A stretch of DNA of 64,000 nt, from contig OY821757.1 of assembly GCA_963682095.1 (NCBI GenBank), forward strand, positions 32,651,700 to 32,715,699. The letters are read 5' to 3'. Of this stretch, positions 47,858-60,158 are shown piece after piece (the first letter of the stretch is position 1; every line of letters starts with the position of its first letter). A program made the position numbers and the translations under genes. This DNA is from Potentilla sterilis (taxonomy: Eukaryota > Streptophyta > Magnoliopsida > Rosales > Rosaceae). The notes beneath the pieces were generated by a model. It did not search any database and was not told the DNA's origin. It worked only from the letters and a program-made list of their open reading frames with translations.

Positions 47858-47958
47858 TTTAAAATTCGAGGTACGTGGAGCAGAGGAGATAACGGTGCAA
47901 TGGGCTGAAACAGTCCAAGGTAGTATCATGCTTATTCCGATATACCTCAAAAATTAAA
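47858..47958 (-). other. Leader hairpin copy 2, element B
   Basis: The arms resemble the LARD form. 14 of 16 stem positions pair, one as G-U. Confidence 0.55.
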
Positions 47959-48745
47959 GACGAATTTTATCTTTTGAAGAAAAACAGATTCACATATGCT
48001 CAAGTTATCTTCTAGCGTCTAAAGTGAGGTGATGCTTCGGCACAAGCGGTTGTCTAGGTCGAGCGTATTTTACTTTTCAAAGGCGGTGTCGTTAAGATTC
48101 ATGGAGAGTAAACTCTCTTTAGGAACAAGGCAGGTCTCAAAGTTTTTAACCACGGAGAGCGAACTCCCTATCGACTCACTCACAGAGAATGAACATCAGT
48201 CTGTGGGTCTTGAGAGCCAGTTTTACAAACCTCGAACCATTCAATGAAAATAACTTGCCCTATACTTTGTAAAATAAACTCGGATCCCTAGCGGTCTCAA
48301 GTGTTGATTAAAACCGCCCTCAACCTCATCGAAGTAATACTATTGCTGAAAAATCGCTTGTATGCGTGGGGGGGAAGTATCCCGCGTTTCCCAATCTACA
48401 TAAAAACGGATCCAACAAAGCATCATTCAAATGAAGGGTTTTGGTTATGATCAACAAAAGAGGCTTCACCTACATGTTACACTTTAGAAACTACAATAAA
48501 CTACAAGCATACACAAAAACTATCAACTTCCTAGAAATTATCTAAGTGTATCAACATCACAATATTATCACACAATCGGCAATTAAGAACAAAAACCAAA
48601 AACCAAAAATAAAAATCGGAAAACCTACTTACTATTACATTCCCGAAAATCCTATTATACATATCCCAAAAACTATTGAAAAATTAAAATAACCTGCAAT
48701 ATACATAATTACAAACAACACTTTATGAATCAAAAATTTATAATT

Positions 48746-48763
48746 TCCCCGGCAACGGCGCCA
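48746..48763 (-). other. Primer binding site of element B, tRNA-Asp type
   Basis: The minus strand reads TGGCGCCGTTGCCGGGGA, complementary to the 3' end of plant tRNA-Asp, five bases from the LTR end at 48769. Confidence 0.9.
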
Positions 48764-48768
48764 AAAAC

Positions 48769-50338
48769 TGATGGAGGTGTTATCCAAGCTCAAAATACCT
48801 GCAAAACAACTACATACAAATAATACCCTTCTTGTGTCGAGTGTAGTATTGACAAGTAGGGATCGTTCTATCCGGGGAAATCAAGGGTTTTCAATCACAC
48901 AAAGCATTGTATTTGAAGGGGTTTTTACGATTTCTTTAATTTATTTACCTACTGATTTTTTTACGAAAATTATAAATCCTAGATTAATATCTACAATTGA
49001 TCATCACCTTTCACACAATCACCAAACACGAATCTCATTACACATGCAATAAAATTAAAACAAGTAATAGGGCAGCAAGCATAAAACGATTTCAAGATTT
49101 ATTAAGCTCCAATTTAATTAGGGCCAACGCAGCTTATCCTAATTATTCAAGATTTATTAAGCTCCAATTTAATTAGGGCCAACGCAGCTTATCCTAATTA
49201 TTCAAGACATCACAAGTATTTAGAATCCGAAACGCGCGCAATCCTAAACATGGTACTAATCGGTTTAATAACACAACGCATGTAAATTAAACACAAAAAG
49301 CACATAAGCACATATTGTCGAATTGAAACATGTTAGCAAGTATGACGTCACTCATCTCACATCGACATGTAAATTTCCATAATTATTCTAACCCTTAGAT
49401 TAATACATATCAAAACCAACAACGCGTGTGAATCAACATGTATTAAATCGGCATATGAATTTAACATCTAGATAACACTCATGGCCTGCGAATGCATCTA
49501 GACATCTCCTTCAGTTCCCCACGAATCAAGGAAATAAACCTAATTAAAATCAAGAAACATGCTTAAGCTACTGCCCAACATACCATATTTAATTAAACAT
49601 ATGCATAATTCGGCAATCACATACAAAATATCCAAACAATTATAACAAAGATCCGAAGATCCCATATATGATATTCAATACCGAAATTAAAACCAAAAAC
49701 CAAAACATACTTCATAGACAAAGTTATGTTTAAATACAAAGTAACAAAAACCAAAATAATACAATCCATGTTACAACCTTGGTTAAGATTCGGCAAGGAT
49801 TGGTGAGATGGTGATCGAATTGATGTGAGAATATGGTGGATTCGGCTTTGCTCCTTGGTATGAAATTTCTGAAAATAATTTGGCAGGGATTCGGCAAGGA
49901 TTTTGTGGAGGGAGAGATCATGATTTTCTGAATACAATGTGTGGTATTTATAGAAGCAAAGGAGAGCTAGGGTTCGGCCAAGAAGTGAAGCACAAGAAAC
50001 CGAAACCAAGTGGGATTGGGTTTCGGCAAGAGTATTTTTTTCCACCGAAATTCTTCTTTTCTTTTTCTTTAATTCGGCAATAAGTCTTCTCTTCATGCAT
50101 ATTGCTGCCGAATATCTCTTCAAAAAATCTTCAATTTAGTCCTCATTTTAATTCGGCAATGAATCAAGCTTCAATGAGGTCCACATGCATTCCAACCTTT
50201 TCTCCTTTCTTCTTATCCGAATTTTCTAGATAATGGCTGAATAAATGCCATGTTATCTTGCATCCTTGCCGAAATATACTTTGATTCCTCTTCAAAAATT
50301 CTCCTTTAATTCGGCAAAGAATCCATGCAAAATGTTAC
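48769..50338 (-). repeat. 5' LTR of element B, left part
   Basis: It is near identical to 11697-13995. It carries a 55-bp tandem duplication at 49091-49200 that the 3' LTR lacks. The TATA box on the minus strand is at 49945-49952. It is cut at 50338 by a foreign LTR and resumes at 52341. Confidence 0.9.
49091..49200. repeat. 55-bp tandem duplication
   Basis: The stretch beginning TTCAAGATTTATTAAGC occurs at 49091 and again at 49146. The 3' LTR of B has one copy, so the duplication came after insertion. Confidence 0.9.
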
Positions 50339-52340
50339 TGTTGGTTGCATCACCTAACTAATATTATGTGCAAATTTGTGATGCTTCCTACTCCCAAGAA
50401 TAGGAGGTCAAGTTTTAGTATAAGGGGAATAAGTAAGAGTATCGTACCCAAGGGATTGGGGGAAACTCTATCCTAACTAGATTACCGAAAAATAAAACCT
50501 AGAAAACACATGCAATCTACTTTTTACAACTCACAACTTTAGCCCTTTGGAAGCTAAGGTAATGATGATGGTATTAACAAGAGGTGGAGAATCGGCTTGA
50601 TTGATTTGAGATTTAAAATAAAGTCTTACGTAAAAGTAATCTATGATAATTAAATTGTAGAGACTAAATTAACAAGAAGAGTAGAGACTTAGGCATCACA
50701 CCTACCCTAACTCATGCACAAATGTAATTTAAAAGTTGATGTGAAACATGCTTGACAAACATCCCCCTAGTGCTTTGGTGAAGCTACCAAGAAACTAACT
50801 AATCATTCAATTTAACAAAGTCTTTTGGAGCCAAGTTAAATCACACAACCTTAATCCCAATTATATTACCTTATAATACAAGTGAGCTATGTACCACAAG
50901 CCTAACGCCCCCTTAGAGCAATTAGACTCAAGGCACAAGCATTAAGACCAAAGTAAGAAATTCAAGCAACTTAGTACTTCCCTTAGAAATACTAAGCCAC
51001 CACCTAAAGGCTACTCATGCTCATGGATTCAAGAAGTTGTCAAATTCAAGTTTCCAATTCATTAGTTATCTAAACATGTTTCCTAGGTGACAAAGCTAGT
51101 TAACACATTTAGTAAGCATAAAGTGTAGAAGCCATAGATTCAAACATGCATCAACATCAAACTTAAAGGAAAATTACATTGTTTGCACAAGTTTGGCTAG
51201 GGGCAGCCCTAGCCTCAAATCCAACTACTCACTACTCATTACATACAACAAAGCCATGAACTTGAAATACATCAAAGTAAAAAGAGAAGAAGAGCAAGAA
51301 AGAGGGAGATTACCAAGGGTTTGGTACCAAGATACCAAACCTTACCAAGATGTAAGACAAGAGAGTGCTTCTATGTATGGTACTAATGGGTCCTAACAAA
51401 GAAAGAACTCCATCACCACCATACACAATCCACACAATCTAATATGAATAAAGAACAAGGCTTGAGGATGAATAAGAGTGAGAGAAGAAAGAAAAGGGTA
51501 AGAAAATGCTTCCAAGAATGGTATTAATGGGATCTAAGATGGGAAGAACACCATTAACACCATGCTAATCCACAAAATCTTGAAGAAACAAGTATGTAGT
51601 ATAAAATATGAGTAGAGGATGAAGAGAAATGAAGTGGGTGTGGTTTTGGTGAAACCCCCAAGCTATCACAACTCTTTCTTACACCAAAACTAAAACTACA
51701 AGCTTGCAAAATGGAGAGAGGAATAGTCAATTCGTCAAAAATGAGAGAGGGAGGTATAAATAGGCCTAAATTGATGAATGAAGGGTGGAGATGCAAGGAA
51801 ATGAAGGGCTAGATGTGGTGGACAAAGAGGGAAGCACAAATCGTGGATCTAGTCTTTATTAAATGACCAAAAACCTCAAAGATATTTTGGTGGAGAAGGA
51901 AAAGGTAAGGGCACTCTTGATATTTGGCCATAAGGACAAGGGGACAAGGTCAACATCAAAGGGACAAAGCCAAAGATGTCCCTTTCACTTGTCTTCTTCT
52001 CATTTGAATTTGAATTAACAAGTCTTCTTCCCTCCAATGCTCTTTCATTTGTTGAATATCAGCCATCACCATATTCCGGCCGCCGGAGTTTGACCGGAGT
52101 TCTGCCCGTTGACCGGTCAAATTCGTCTTTTAGTGAAATTTCCGGTTTTGCTCCTTTGACTTCAATTCTTCACCCGGTTTCTTCAATATGTGCTAGATCC
52201 ACCTTTTTGACTTGTTTCCCATCCGTAGCTCTATTTCCTAGCATGAATCGGAAACATAATAAGAAATAGATAAAATACGAAAAGATACAGCAAAAGAATA
52301 AGAATAAGACAACAATTATTAGGTAATTATTGACCTAACA
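50339..52340 (-). repeat. Solo LTR of another LTR-retrotransposon family (2002 bp)
   Basis: The ends are TGTTGG and CCTAACA, near-perfect inverted ends with TG/CA. GTTAC lies on both sides (50334-50338 and 52341-52345), and removing the insert restores the LTR of B. It has no coding domain, so it is a solo LTR. On the minus strand a TATA-like stretch (about 51755-51762) is followed by C/T-rich leader-like DNA, and a CCCTTGGGTACGATACTC phrase near the end resembles U5 of Athila-type LTRs, so I favour the minus orientation. The family is not identified. Confidence 0.8.
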
Positions 52341-53118
52341 GTTACAAGGAAACCAAATCCGATTTGGTTTCCTCCTCTTTCTTTCTTTCTTCACGGCATG
52401 GACTCTGATTCTTCCGAAAATTCTCCCAAAAATCCTCCATTAATCTTCTCTTTAATTCCTGAAAATAAGAATAAGAATTAAATTAAAAAGATGTAGCACA
52501 ATTATCATGAGTAAGAGTCCTAGATAGATAAGGAATCCTAGTCCAACAAGGAGTTGTATTTTCAATGAAATTCTTTCGACGATTCAAAAACGTCAAGCGT
52601 TTGTAGACTCCTTGTTCGACTAAAACTCTTCACTCGTAGACTTCAATTAGGACTCAAACTCGTAGAATCCTTATCCAATTGGGATTCCTACTTTAGTAAG
52701 GATTCCTTTTTCAAATAGAGTTCTACTTGAAAAAGGAGTCCTAGTCAAGTCAAACTCTTATTAGGAATCCTAGTTCAATAAGGACTCCATCATAATTATG
52801 CATTTTTTTCAATTTATAGCACAAATCGATTCCACACAAATATTAGAAACGACGAAAGATAAAGAAATCAGTTCCGACAAGTTTCCTAGTCAAAACAGGT
52901 TTCCTAGTCCAAACAGGATTCCTAGTACAACAAGGAGTCCTACTCAAACTAAAACTCTTCACAAATCGACATTTCTGCATTTTTAGCTCAGTTTATTCAC
53001 CAACACTTGCCAACGACTCTAACATGACTCAATGACTCTATATTACAACAATAAGGGAAAAGAAATGCATAAATGGGGGTAAAACATATTAAGAACGTCG
53101 CATTTTATGCTCCTATCA
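52341..53118 (-). repeat. 5' LTR of element B, right part
   Basis: This completes the 5' LTR and ends GCTCCTATCA. An 11-bp stretch present in the 3' LTR near 13355 is missing here around 52490. It touches the LTR of C at 53119 with no spacer. Confidence 0.9.
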
Positions 53119-55426
53119 TCCAAGCACAAAATACCTGCAAAACAACTTCATACACATAATACCCTTCTTGTGTCGAGTGTAGTTTTGACAAGTAGGGATC
53201 GTTCTATCCGGGGAAATCAAGGGCTTTCAATCACATAAAGTATTGCACAAAAGGGGGTATCGATTTTTAAACTAAAATACCTACTGATTTTTTTTTTTAC
53301 GATTTTTATATCCTAAATTATTATTTACATATGATCAACATCTTCCACACAATCACCAAACACAAATCTCATTATACATGCAACAAAATTAATACAAGTA
53401 ATAGGGCCAGCAGCAAATATCGAATTCAAGATTAATTAAGTTCCAATTTAATTAGAGCCAATGCGGTTATTCTAATTATTCAAGACATCACAAGTATTTA
53501 GAATCCAACATGCGTGTAATCCTAAACATGGTACTAGTCGGTTTAATAACACAATGCGTTGAAATTAAACACAAATAGCACATAAGCACAATATGTCGAA
53601 TTGGAACATGTTAGCAAGTATGGCGTCACTCATCTCACATCGACATGTAAATTTCCAGAATTACTCTAGCCCTTAGATAAATACATATCAAAACATAACA
53701 TGCGTATGATCCAACATATATTAAATCGGCATATGAATTCAACACCTAGATAACAACCATGGCCTACAATTGCATCTAGACATCTCTTTCGGTTGCACAC
53801 GAATTATGGAAATAAACCTAATTAAATCAAGAACACATTCAAAACCTACTGCCCATACAACATATTTAATCACATCACATGCATAAATCGGCAATCATAT
53901 ATAGAATTCCCAAACATTTATAACAAAGATCCAAAGATCCCATATATAATTATCAATACCAAAAATAAATCCAGAAATTAAAACATATTTCATAGACAAA
54001 AGTATGTTTGAATACAAAGAATTAAAAACCAATAAAGTACAATCCATGTTACAACCTTATGAAGATTCGTCAAGGATTGGTGGAGGTTGGAATTATGTGA
54101 AAGGATGAAGGTGGAATCGGCAAGAACTCTTGGTACAATTTCTGAAAATAAATGGGCAGGGATTCGGCAAGGTTTTTGAGGAGAAGAGAAGATGATTTTT
54201 ATGAATACAAAGTGTTGTATTTATAGGGGAGAGGCAATGCTAGGGCTCGGCAAGAGTAGAGCACAAGCAAACCGAAACCAAGTTGGATATGGTTTCGGCA
54301 AGGGTTTTATTTTTCCACCCGAAAATCTTCTTTTCTTTTCTTTAGTTGCTGCCGAAAATCCCCTTCAATTATCTTCAATTAAATCCTCTTTATTTTGGCA
54401 CCAAGTAAATGCACATGTCTTCAATGAGGTCCACATTCATCCCAAGATTTTCTCCTTTCTTCTTTTCCGAAAATTCTATGTAGAAATAGAATTAAATCCT
54501 CTCCTTCTTGTCTCTTATCTTGGCCGGCCTTCAAGAGTCCCAATCCATCTCTTTTTCTTTTCTTTAGCCGTGTATTATCCAAGAAAAACTCTAGGCAAAA
54601 ATCGGAAATTAATTGCTAGGTATTTGTATGGCACAAAGAAACCAAATCCAATTTGGATTCCTCTTCTTTCTCTTCCACGGCAAGGAACATCTTCTTGCCG
54701 AAAATTCTCTTGATTTCTTCCATTAATCTTCCAAATATCTTCTCTTTAATTCCTGAAAAATAAGAATAAGAATTAAATTAAAAAGAAGATAAAAAGATGT
54801 AGCACAATTATCATGAGTAAGAGTCCTAGATAGATAAGGAATCCTAGTCCAACAAGGAGTTGTATTTTCAATGAAATTCTTTCGACAATTCAAAAACGTC
54901 GAGCGTTTGTAGACTCCTTGTTCGACTAAGACTCTTCAATTCGTAGACTTCAATTAGGACTCAAACTCGTAGAATCCTTATTCAACTGGGATTCCTACTT
55001 TAGTAAGGATTCCTTTTCCAAATAGAGTTGTACTTGAAAAAGGAGTCCTAGTCACATTAAAACTCTTATTAGGAATCCTAGTTCAATAAGGACTCCACCA
55101 TAATTATGCATTTTCACAATTTATAGCACAAACCGATTCCACACAAATATTAGAAACGACAAAAGATAAAGAAATCAATTCCGACAAGTTTCCTAGTCAA
55201 AACAGGTTTCCTAGTCCAAACAGGATTCCTAGTACAATAAGGAGTCCTACTCAAACTAAAACTCTTCACAAATCGACATTTCTGCATTTTTAGCTCAATT
55301 TATTCACCAACACTTGCCAACGACTCCAACATGACTCAATGACTCTATATTACAACAATAAGGGATAAGAAATGCATAAATGGGGGGTAAAACATATTAA
55401 GAACGTCGCATTTTGTGCTCCTATCA
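53119..55426 (-). repeat. 3' LTR of element C (2308 bp, short of 14 terminal bases)
   Basis: It resembles the LTR of A, sharing the ATCGATACCCCC stretch. On the minus strand it should end in a TAACACCTCCATCA-like sequence but stops at CTTGGA, where the LTR of B begins. Adding 14 bases gives 2322, close to 2320 for A. The TATA box is at 54218-54225 on the minus strand. The 173-codon frame at 54192-54713 is antisense to the element and is rejected as a gene. Confidence 0.88.
54218..54225 (-). promoter_or_regulatory. TATA box in 3' LTR of element C
   Basis: TATAAATA on the minus strand, equivalent to 9565-9572 of A. Confidence 0.7.
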
Positions 55427-55440
55427 ACTACCCCACACTT
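55427..55440 (-). other. Polypurine tract, element C
   Basis: The minus strand reads AAGTGTGGGGTAGT and touches the LTR. Confidence 0.85.
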
Positions 55441-57264
55441 AGCCTTTGCTAGTCCCTTAGCAAAACAAATAAAAAGACTCAACACTACAGCCCCTAAATA
55501 ATTGTCTCAAGATCTTTAAACACATAGCTTTCAAGTTAAGCATTCAATGTAAGCACAATAATCCCAAGCGTCATAGACATGTATCATGGCATGAACAAGT
55601 AAGAAACGAAAATCACAAGCAATGACATATTATGTTGATTTCATCCTCCTCACTAGGCATACTCTCTTCTTTTCACTCATGATATGGCAATATTCACTCA
55701 AAGTATATGCAAGAAAATAGATTAAGAATTACAAAGAGTAACTTGCATATTTCATCAAATAAAGGCACTTTGTGAATAGATCTTTCAGGAAAACTTCATA
55801 TAACAATTATGTGCACCAATGAACCAAAGCCATATGCTCACTCTTGACAAAAATCTCCACATACAAAGTTCACCTATTATTCGAATCATGAGAGATCTTA
55901 ACATGGGAAAATAGTGGGGCTAGGCATAAGGAACTCGCATTTAGAATAGTGGTGAGAAATTGTCACCAAGACTTAGCAAAACTCAATACTCCTTATGACT
56001 ACGCTTCAAAAGGGCCAAGTTTAAACTTTTTGGGCCCAAACTTCATTCTTTTCTTCCCCATAACATAGTGAATGTGAACAAAGGTCAAGTATGATAATAA
56101 TAGACCTTCAATTGTAAAACAAACTCCAAATTCACCACAAGATCCCAATCCAAGCATTTCATTTTTCTTTTGATTTCTTTTGCCGAAACTTTTCAATTTT
56201 CTTGGTTTAATCGGCACAAATTTTTTTCTTTTATTTTCTGTCCGAAATTTTCTCTTTATTTTCGGCACTCATGGCTTTTCATGCTTTTGGATTGGATCAC
56301 CCCACACTTACTTCAAATCATCACTTCAAACAAAAAATTCCAATTAAACTTTACCAAGTCTTGACAACAATGGTTAGGATAAACTGTTCTAAGCTCAAGG
56401 AATGTGTATCATGGTGATGAAATAAATGGCTCAATGTCGGCTCAAGGGGGTTAAAACTAAGGAGTCCCACGATGGGCACAAATTAGGCATATGCTTTATT
56501 TGGCATGGTGGTAATCCGAACAAGATCATCTCAATCATATTCGAAATCAAGGTATTTCATGAATAATAGTCTCAAAAATCTAGCATTCTAGAGTTCATTA
56601 AAATCTATGGCACATAGTCATTGAATGTTCAAAGAATGATGAAGTTTTGAAAAATTCTGCCCATTTTTATCACTCAAGAAGGAAAGTATATGGCAATCAA
56701 AGCTCACAAAGGTTATTATGGAACAAAATCAACACAACATACATGCTTCTTACACAATTAAGTTCAAGTCTCAAATGTTCATACCAATCACAAAGTCCAT
56801 GAAACTCACAATTAATTCTTATGATTATGCAAAACCATCACCTATGTATTAAAGATATAATCATCATAGACTATTTAGGGGCACCTAAGACTCTAAAATT
56901 AAAATTCAAATACTAAAAGCAACGAAATTTTTTTTATTTTTCCTGATTTTTCCGATTTTTATTTTCTTTTCTTTTTATGACTCAAAACAAAGACTCAAAA
57001 CAAAAACAAACATGTGAAACATGTATCCCTACCCCACACTTAGAAAATTACATTGTCCTCAATGTACACAAAAATTATGTAGTAATTTCCAAGCATTTGA
57101 TAATTCACAAGTTCCACACTCATACAATTCAACCAAAAAGAGTTTAGGGTTTAGAAATTTAAACTCTCGTAGACGGCTCCTTCACAATTTTGGTTGAAAT
57201 AGGTTGCCTCCCATGCAGCGCTTACTGTTTATAGTCTACTCAGCCTAGACTCTTCTCCATATCA
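55441..57264 (-). other. Non-coding 3' region of element C
   Basis: This is collinear with 6513-8349 of A. A Lys-rich 89-codon frame (55999-56268) matches the one in A. The two internal tract-like sites and the conserved block (56430-56482) are kept. No env-like gene is seen. Confidence 0.75.
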
Positions 57265-59589
57265 TCAGGATCTTGGTGCGTCTCTAAATTGTATCTCCTC
57301 AATGGTATGCTCCTCAAAAGGTTCGTAGTAAGGTTTAAGTCGATGACCATTCACCTTGAACGCTTTTCCTGTTTCAATACTCTGAATTTCTATAGCACCA
57401 TGAGAAAACACATTAGTAACAATATATGGTCCAACCCAACGAGAACGCAATTTTTCAGGAAATAATCTAAGACGAGAATGAAATAACAAGACTTTTTGGC
57501 CAATATGAAACGTTTTGCCTCTTATCATCTTGTCATGATACAATTTCGTCTTCTCCTTGTAAATCCACGCAGCATCATATGCTTCATTTCTGATTTCCTC
57601 AAGCTCGCTCAACTGCAATTTCCTGTGAAGTCCAGCCTTGTCAAGCTCCATGTTGAATTGCTTGACCGCCTACCATGCTCTATGCTCCAACTCTACTGGA
57701 AGATGGCACGCCTTGCCATATGTAAGCCGGAATGGAGACATCCCAATGGGTGTCTTTTATGCCGTTCTGTAAGCCCAAAGTGCATCATCAAGTCTGTCAC
57801 TCCAATCTTTCCTTGATGGGCCCACAGTTTTCTCCAATATGCTTTTGATCTCTCTGTTGGACACTTCCGCCATTCCGCTCGTCTGAGGGTGATAAGGTGT
57901 GGATACCTTATGAGTGACTCCATATCTTCTGAGCAAAGCCTCTATTGTTCTGTTGCAGAAATGAGAACCTCCATCGCTTATAAGCACACGAGGTACTCCA
58001 AACCTGGAAAATATGTTAGTTCTCAAGAAACCTGCAACAACTTTAGAATCATTAGTCCTTGTGGCTTTCGCCTCCACCCATTTTGACACATAATCAACAG
58101 CCAACAAGATATAAAGAAAGCCTTTAGATGAAGGAAAAGGTCCCATAAAATCTCTACCCCATACATCAAAAATTTCGACAAAGACTATAGGAATTAGGGG
58201 CATTTGGTCTCTCTTACCAATGTTACCTGTCCTTTGGCACCTATCACATGTCATACAAAATGTGTATGCATCCTTGAAAATCATGGGCCAATAAAATCCA
58301 CTTTCTAATACCTTGAGGGCTGTCCTCTTAGCTCCAAAGTGTCCTCCACACGCCTCATTGTGGCAAAATGCTAGGATCGGCCTATGCTCTTCTTGTGGCA
58401 CACAACGTCTTATAACTTGATCATTACAAGTCCTCCACAGATATGGATCGTCCCATATGTAGTGTCTTGCATTCTTTTTAATCCTCGTCTTGGCTGCCTG
58501 CAAACATGTACTTGGAAAAGTTTTAGTAACTAAATAATTGACAATGTCTGCATACCAAGGTTCTTTTGTGTCCACTCGAAAAAGCTGCTCATCTGGGAAA
58601 GTTTCCTGAAGTGGCAACGTTTCCTCTTCTTTCACAATTCTACTCAAGTGATCCGCCACAACATTTTCGCTCCCCTTCTTGTCCTTGATCTCGATGTCAA
58701 ACTCTTGGAGTAAGAGAATCCATCGAATCAAGCGTGGCTTAGCATCTTTCTTTTTCATCAGATATCTAAGGGCTGGTGCGTTGCATAAACCAAAAGGCAT
58801 GCGTCGATAGGCAAACGTACCAAAGGGACATGTGAACGTTGTCTTTTCCTGATCATCTGGGTGAATGCATATCTGATTGTAACCGCTGTACCCATCCAAG
58901 AAGCAATAAAATTCGTGCCCAGCTAATCTCTCCAACATCTGGTCCATGAAAGGCAAAGGCATGTGATCCTTGCGTGTAGTAGCATTCAACTTTCTGTAGT
59001 CGATACATATCCTATGACCAGTCACTAATCGTTGGGGCACGAGTTCATCCTTGTCATTCTTCACAACCGTGACTCCACTCTTCTTGGGTACAACTTGGAC
59101 AGGTGCAATCCACTGGCTATCTGAGACGGGATAAATGACTCCACAATCCAGCAATTTGATCAACTCGTCCTTCACAATCTTCATCATAGGGGGGTGTAAT
59201 CGTCTCTGACCCTCCCTAGTAGGCTTGGCTCCTTCCTCAAGCAAGATCCTATGGACACAAGTTGTAGGGCTGATTCCCTTGATATCCGCCAACGTCCATC
59301 CAATGGCGGTCTTGTTCCTCTTCAGCATGCTAGTCAAACGTGCTTCCTGCTGCTCACTCAGCTGTGATGACACAATAACTGGTAGTGTGTCATCGTCTCC
59401 CAAGAATACATACTTCAAATGATTGGGAAGCACCTTCAGTTCTAAATTAGGGGCCTGCTCCACAGATGGTAAAATTTTATTAGTGGAAATGGGAATTGAC
59501 AAAAATTTACATGTTCTCATCACGTGGGGTGTTGCCTCTAGCTCGGCAACAACACTCATTATGCTCGGCTCAAGGTCAAGCCTTTCCAT
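57265..59589 (-). pseudogene. pol: pol of element C with RT-RNase H deletion and two stops
   Basis: The N-terminal part and RT up to GLCNAP are present. The sequence then jumps to ALRYLM in RNase H, at about 58775. Relative to A this removes 717 bp (4288-5004), exactly 239 codons, so the frame is kept, with CAG at both break points. Lost are FMDDF and the RNase H Asp, Glu and Asp. Integrase remains through its catalytic Glu. Two stops follow: TAA for a Tyr codon (57757-57759) and TAG for a Trp codon (57670-57672). The last part is open to 57265. The 5' end is in frame with the UAG at 59647-59649. This copy cannot make active RT. Confidence 0.9.
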
Positions 59590-59646
59590 TGCCGAAACTT
59601 CCTCCCCCTTTGCATCAATTCCTGCCCCTTGCTCAATAGCTAGTTG

Positions 59647-60158
59647 CTATTGATCCAAAGTTTCTGATAAAACCTGTGCAAGAGAATCAACCACATCAAT
59701 ATTATAGCAAGGTTTAAGATCAGAAACTGGATACCTCATTGCTTCAAAGATATTGAAGCCAATCACTTCACCATCGAACTCCATGGTGAGATTCCCTTCA
59801 GTAACATCTATCTTAGTTCTTGTTGTCCTCATAAATGGTCGCCCCAACAATAGTTGAATTGAATTTAGGGGCGACTCTTCCATATGTAGCACATAGAAGT
59901 CTGCAGGAAATATCAGATTATTCACCTGCACATGAACATCTTCAACATATCCCTCAGGATATTTGTTAGACCTATCAGCCAACTGAATTATCACATTGTC
60001 TCTCTTCAATTCTCCTAAACCTAGAGACTTGTAAACATTATAGGGCATCACATTAATTGACGCTCCTAGGTCTAGCAAAACATTAGAAAAACAACATTGT
60101 CCAATAATGCAAGGAATAGTAAAGCTGCCTGGGTCTTTCATTTTTGGTGGAAGCTTCC
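59647..60158 (-). pseudogene. gag-pro: gag-pro of element C, protease end
   Basis: This holds the protease region with LLDLGASIN and the end of the frame, DSLAQVLSETLDQ, at the conserved UAG (59647-59649). It matches A closely. At 60158 it is cut by a solo LTR and resumes at 62474. Bases 60154-60158 (CTTCC) are the target duplication. Codons read upstream of 60158 come from the inserted LTR and are not gag. Confidence 0.9.

Larger units (their letters stand above)
46633..48745 (-). other. 5' leader of element B with a duplicated module
   Basis: This is the full leader from primer site to gag. An AT-rich stretch (about 46680-47060) lies next to gag, as in A. Two modules follow, each with the hairpin and a block containing GAGTGAGTCGATAG on the minus strand, offset by 739 bp. 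The one further from gag matches the LARD leader better, and the nearer one matches A. A run of T at about 47728-47760 is low complexity. No gene is seen. Confidence 0.8.
11697..53118 (-). mobile_element. Element B: decayed Athila-like element with nested insertions
   Basis: Reading on the minus strand: 5' LTR (53118-48769, split), primer site, leader, gag (split), pol, 3' region, polypurine tract and 3' LTR (13995-11697). Without the insertions it is about 13.7 kb. The two LTRs clearly pair with each other: after removing a 55-bp duplication and restoring an 11-bp loss in the 5' copy, both are 2299 bp. Coding parts are broken by a gag frameshift, loss of the protease region and a stop in pol. 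The outer flanks do not show matching target duplications (CCTAG left, TCCAA right); see the finding on a collapsed 19-bp repeat. Confidence 0.9.

Noticed and set aside
48029..48247. 72-codon frame in the leader of B, similar to one in the LARD leader
   Set aside because: It is on the plus strand, opposite to element B, within a conserved leader block better explained as cis sequence.
54192..54713. 173-codon frame in the LTR of C and the matching one at 9161-9598 in A
   Set aside because: It is antisense to the element across TATA box and U3. The two LTRs are close, so an open frame in both is weak evidence.
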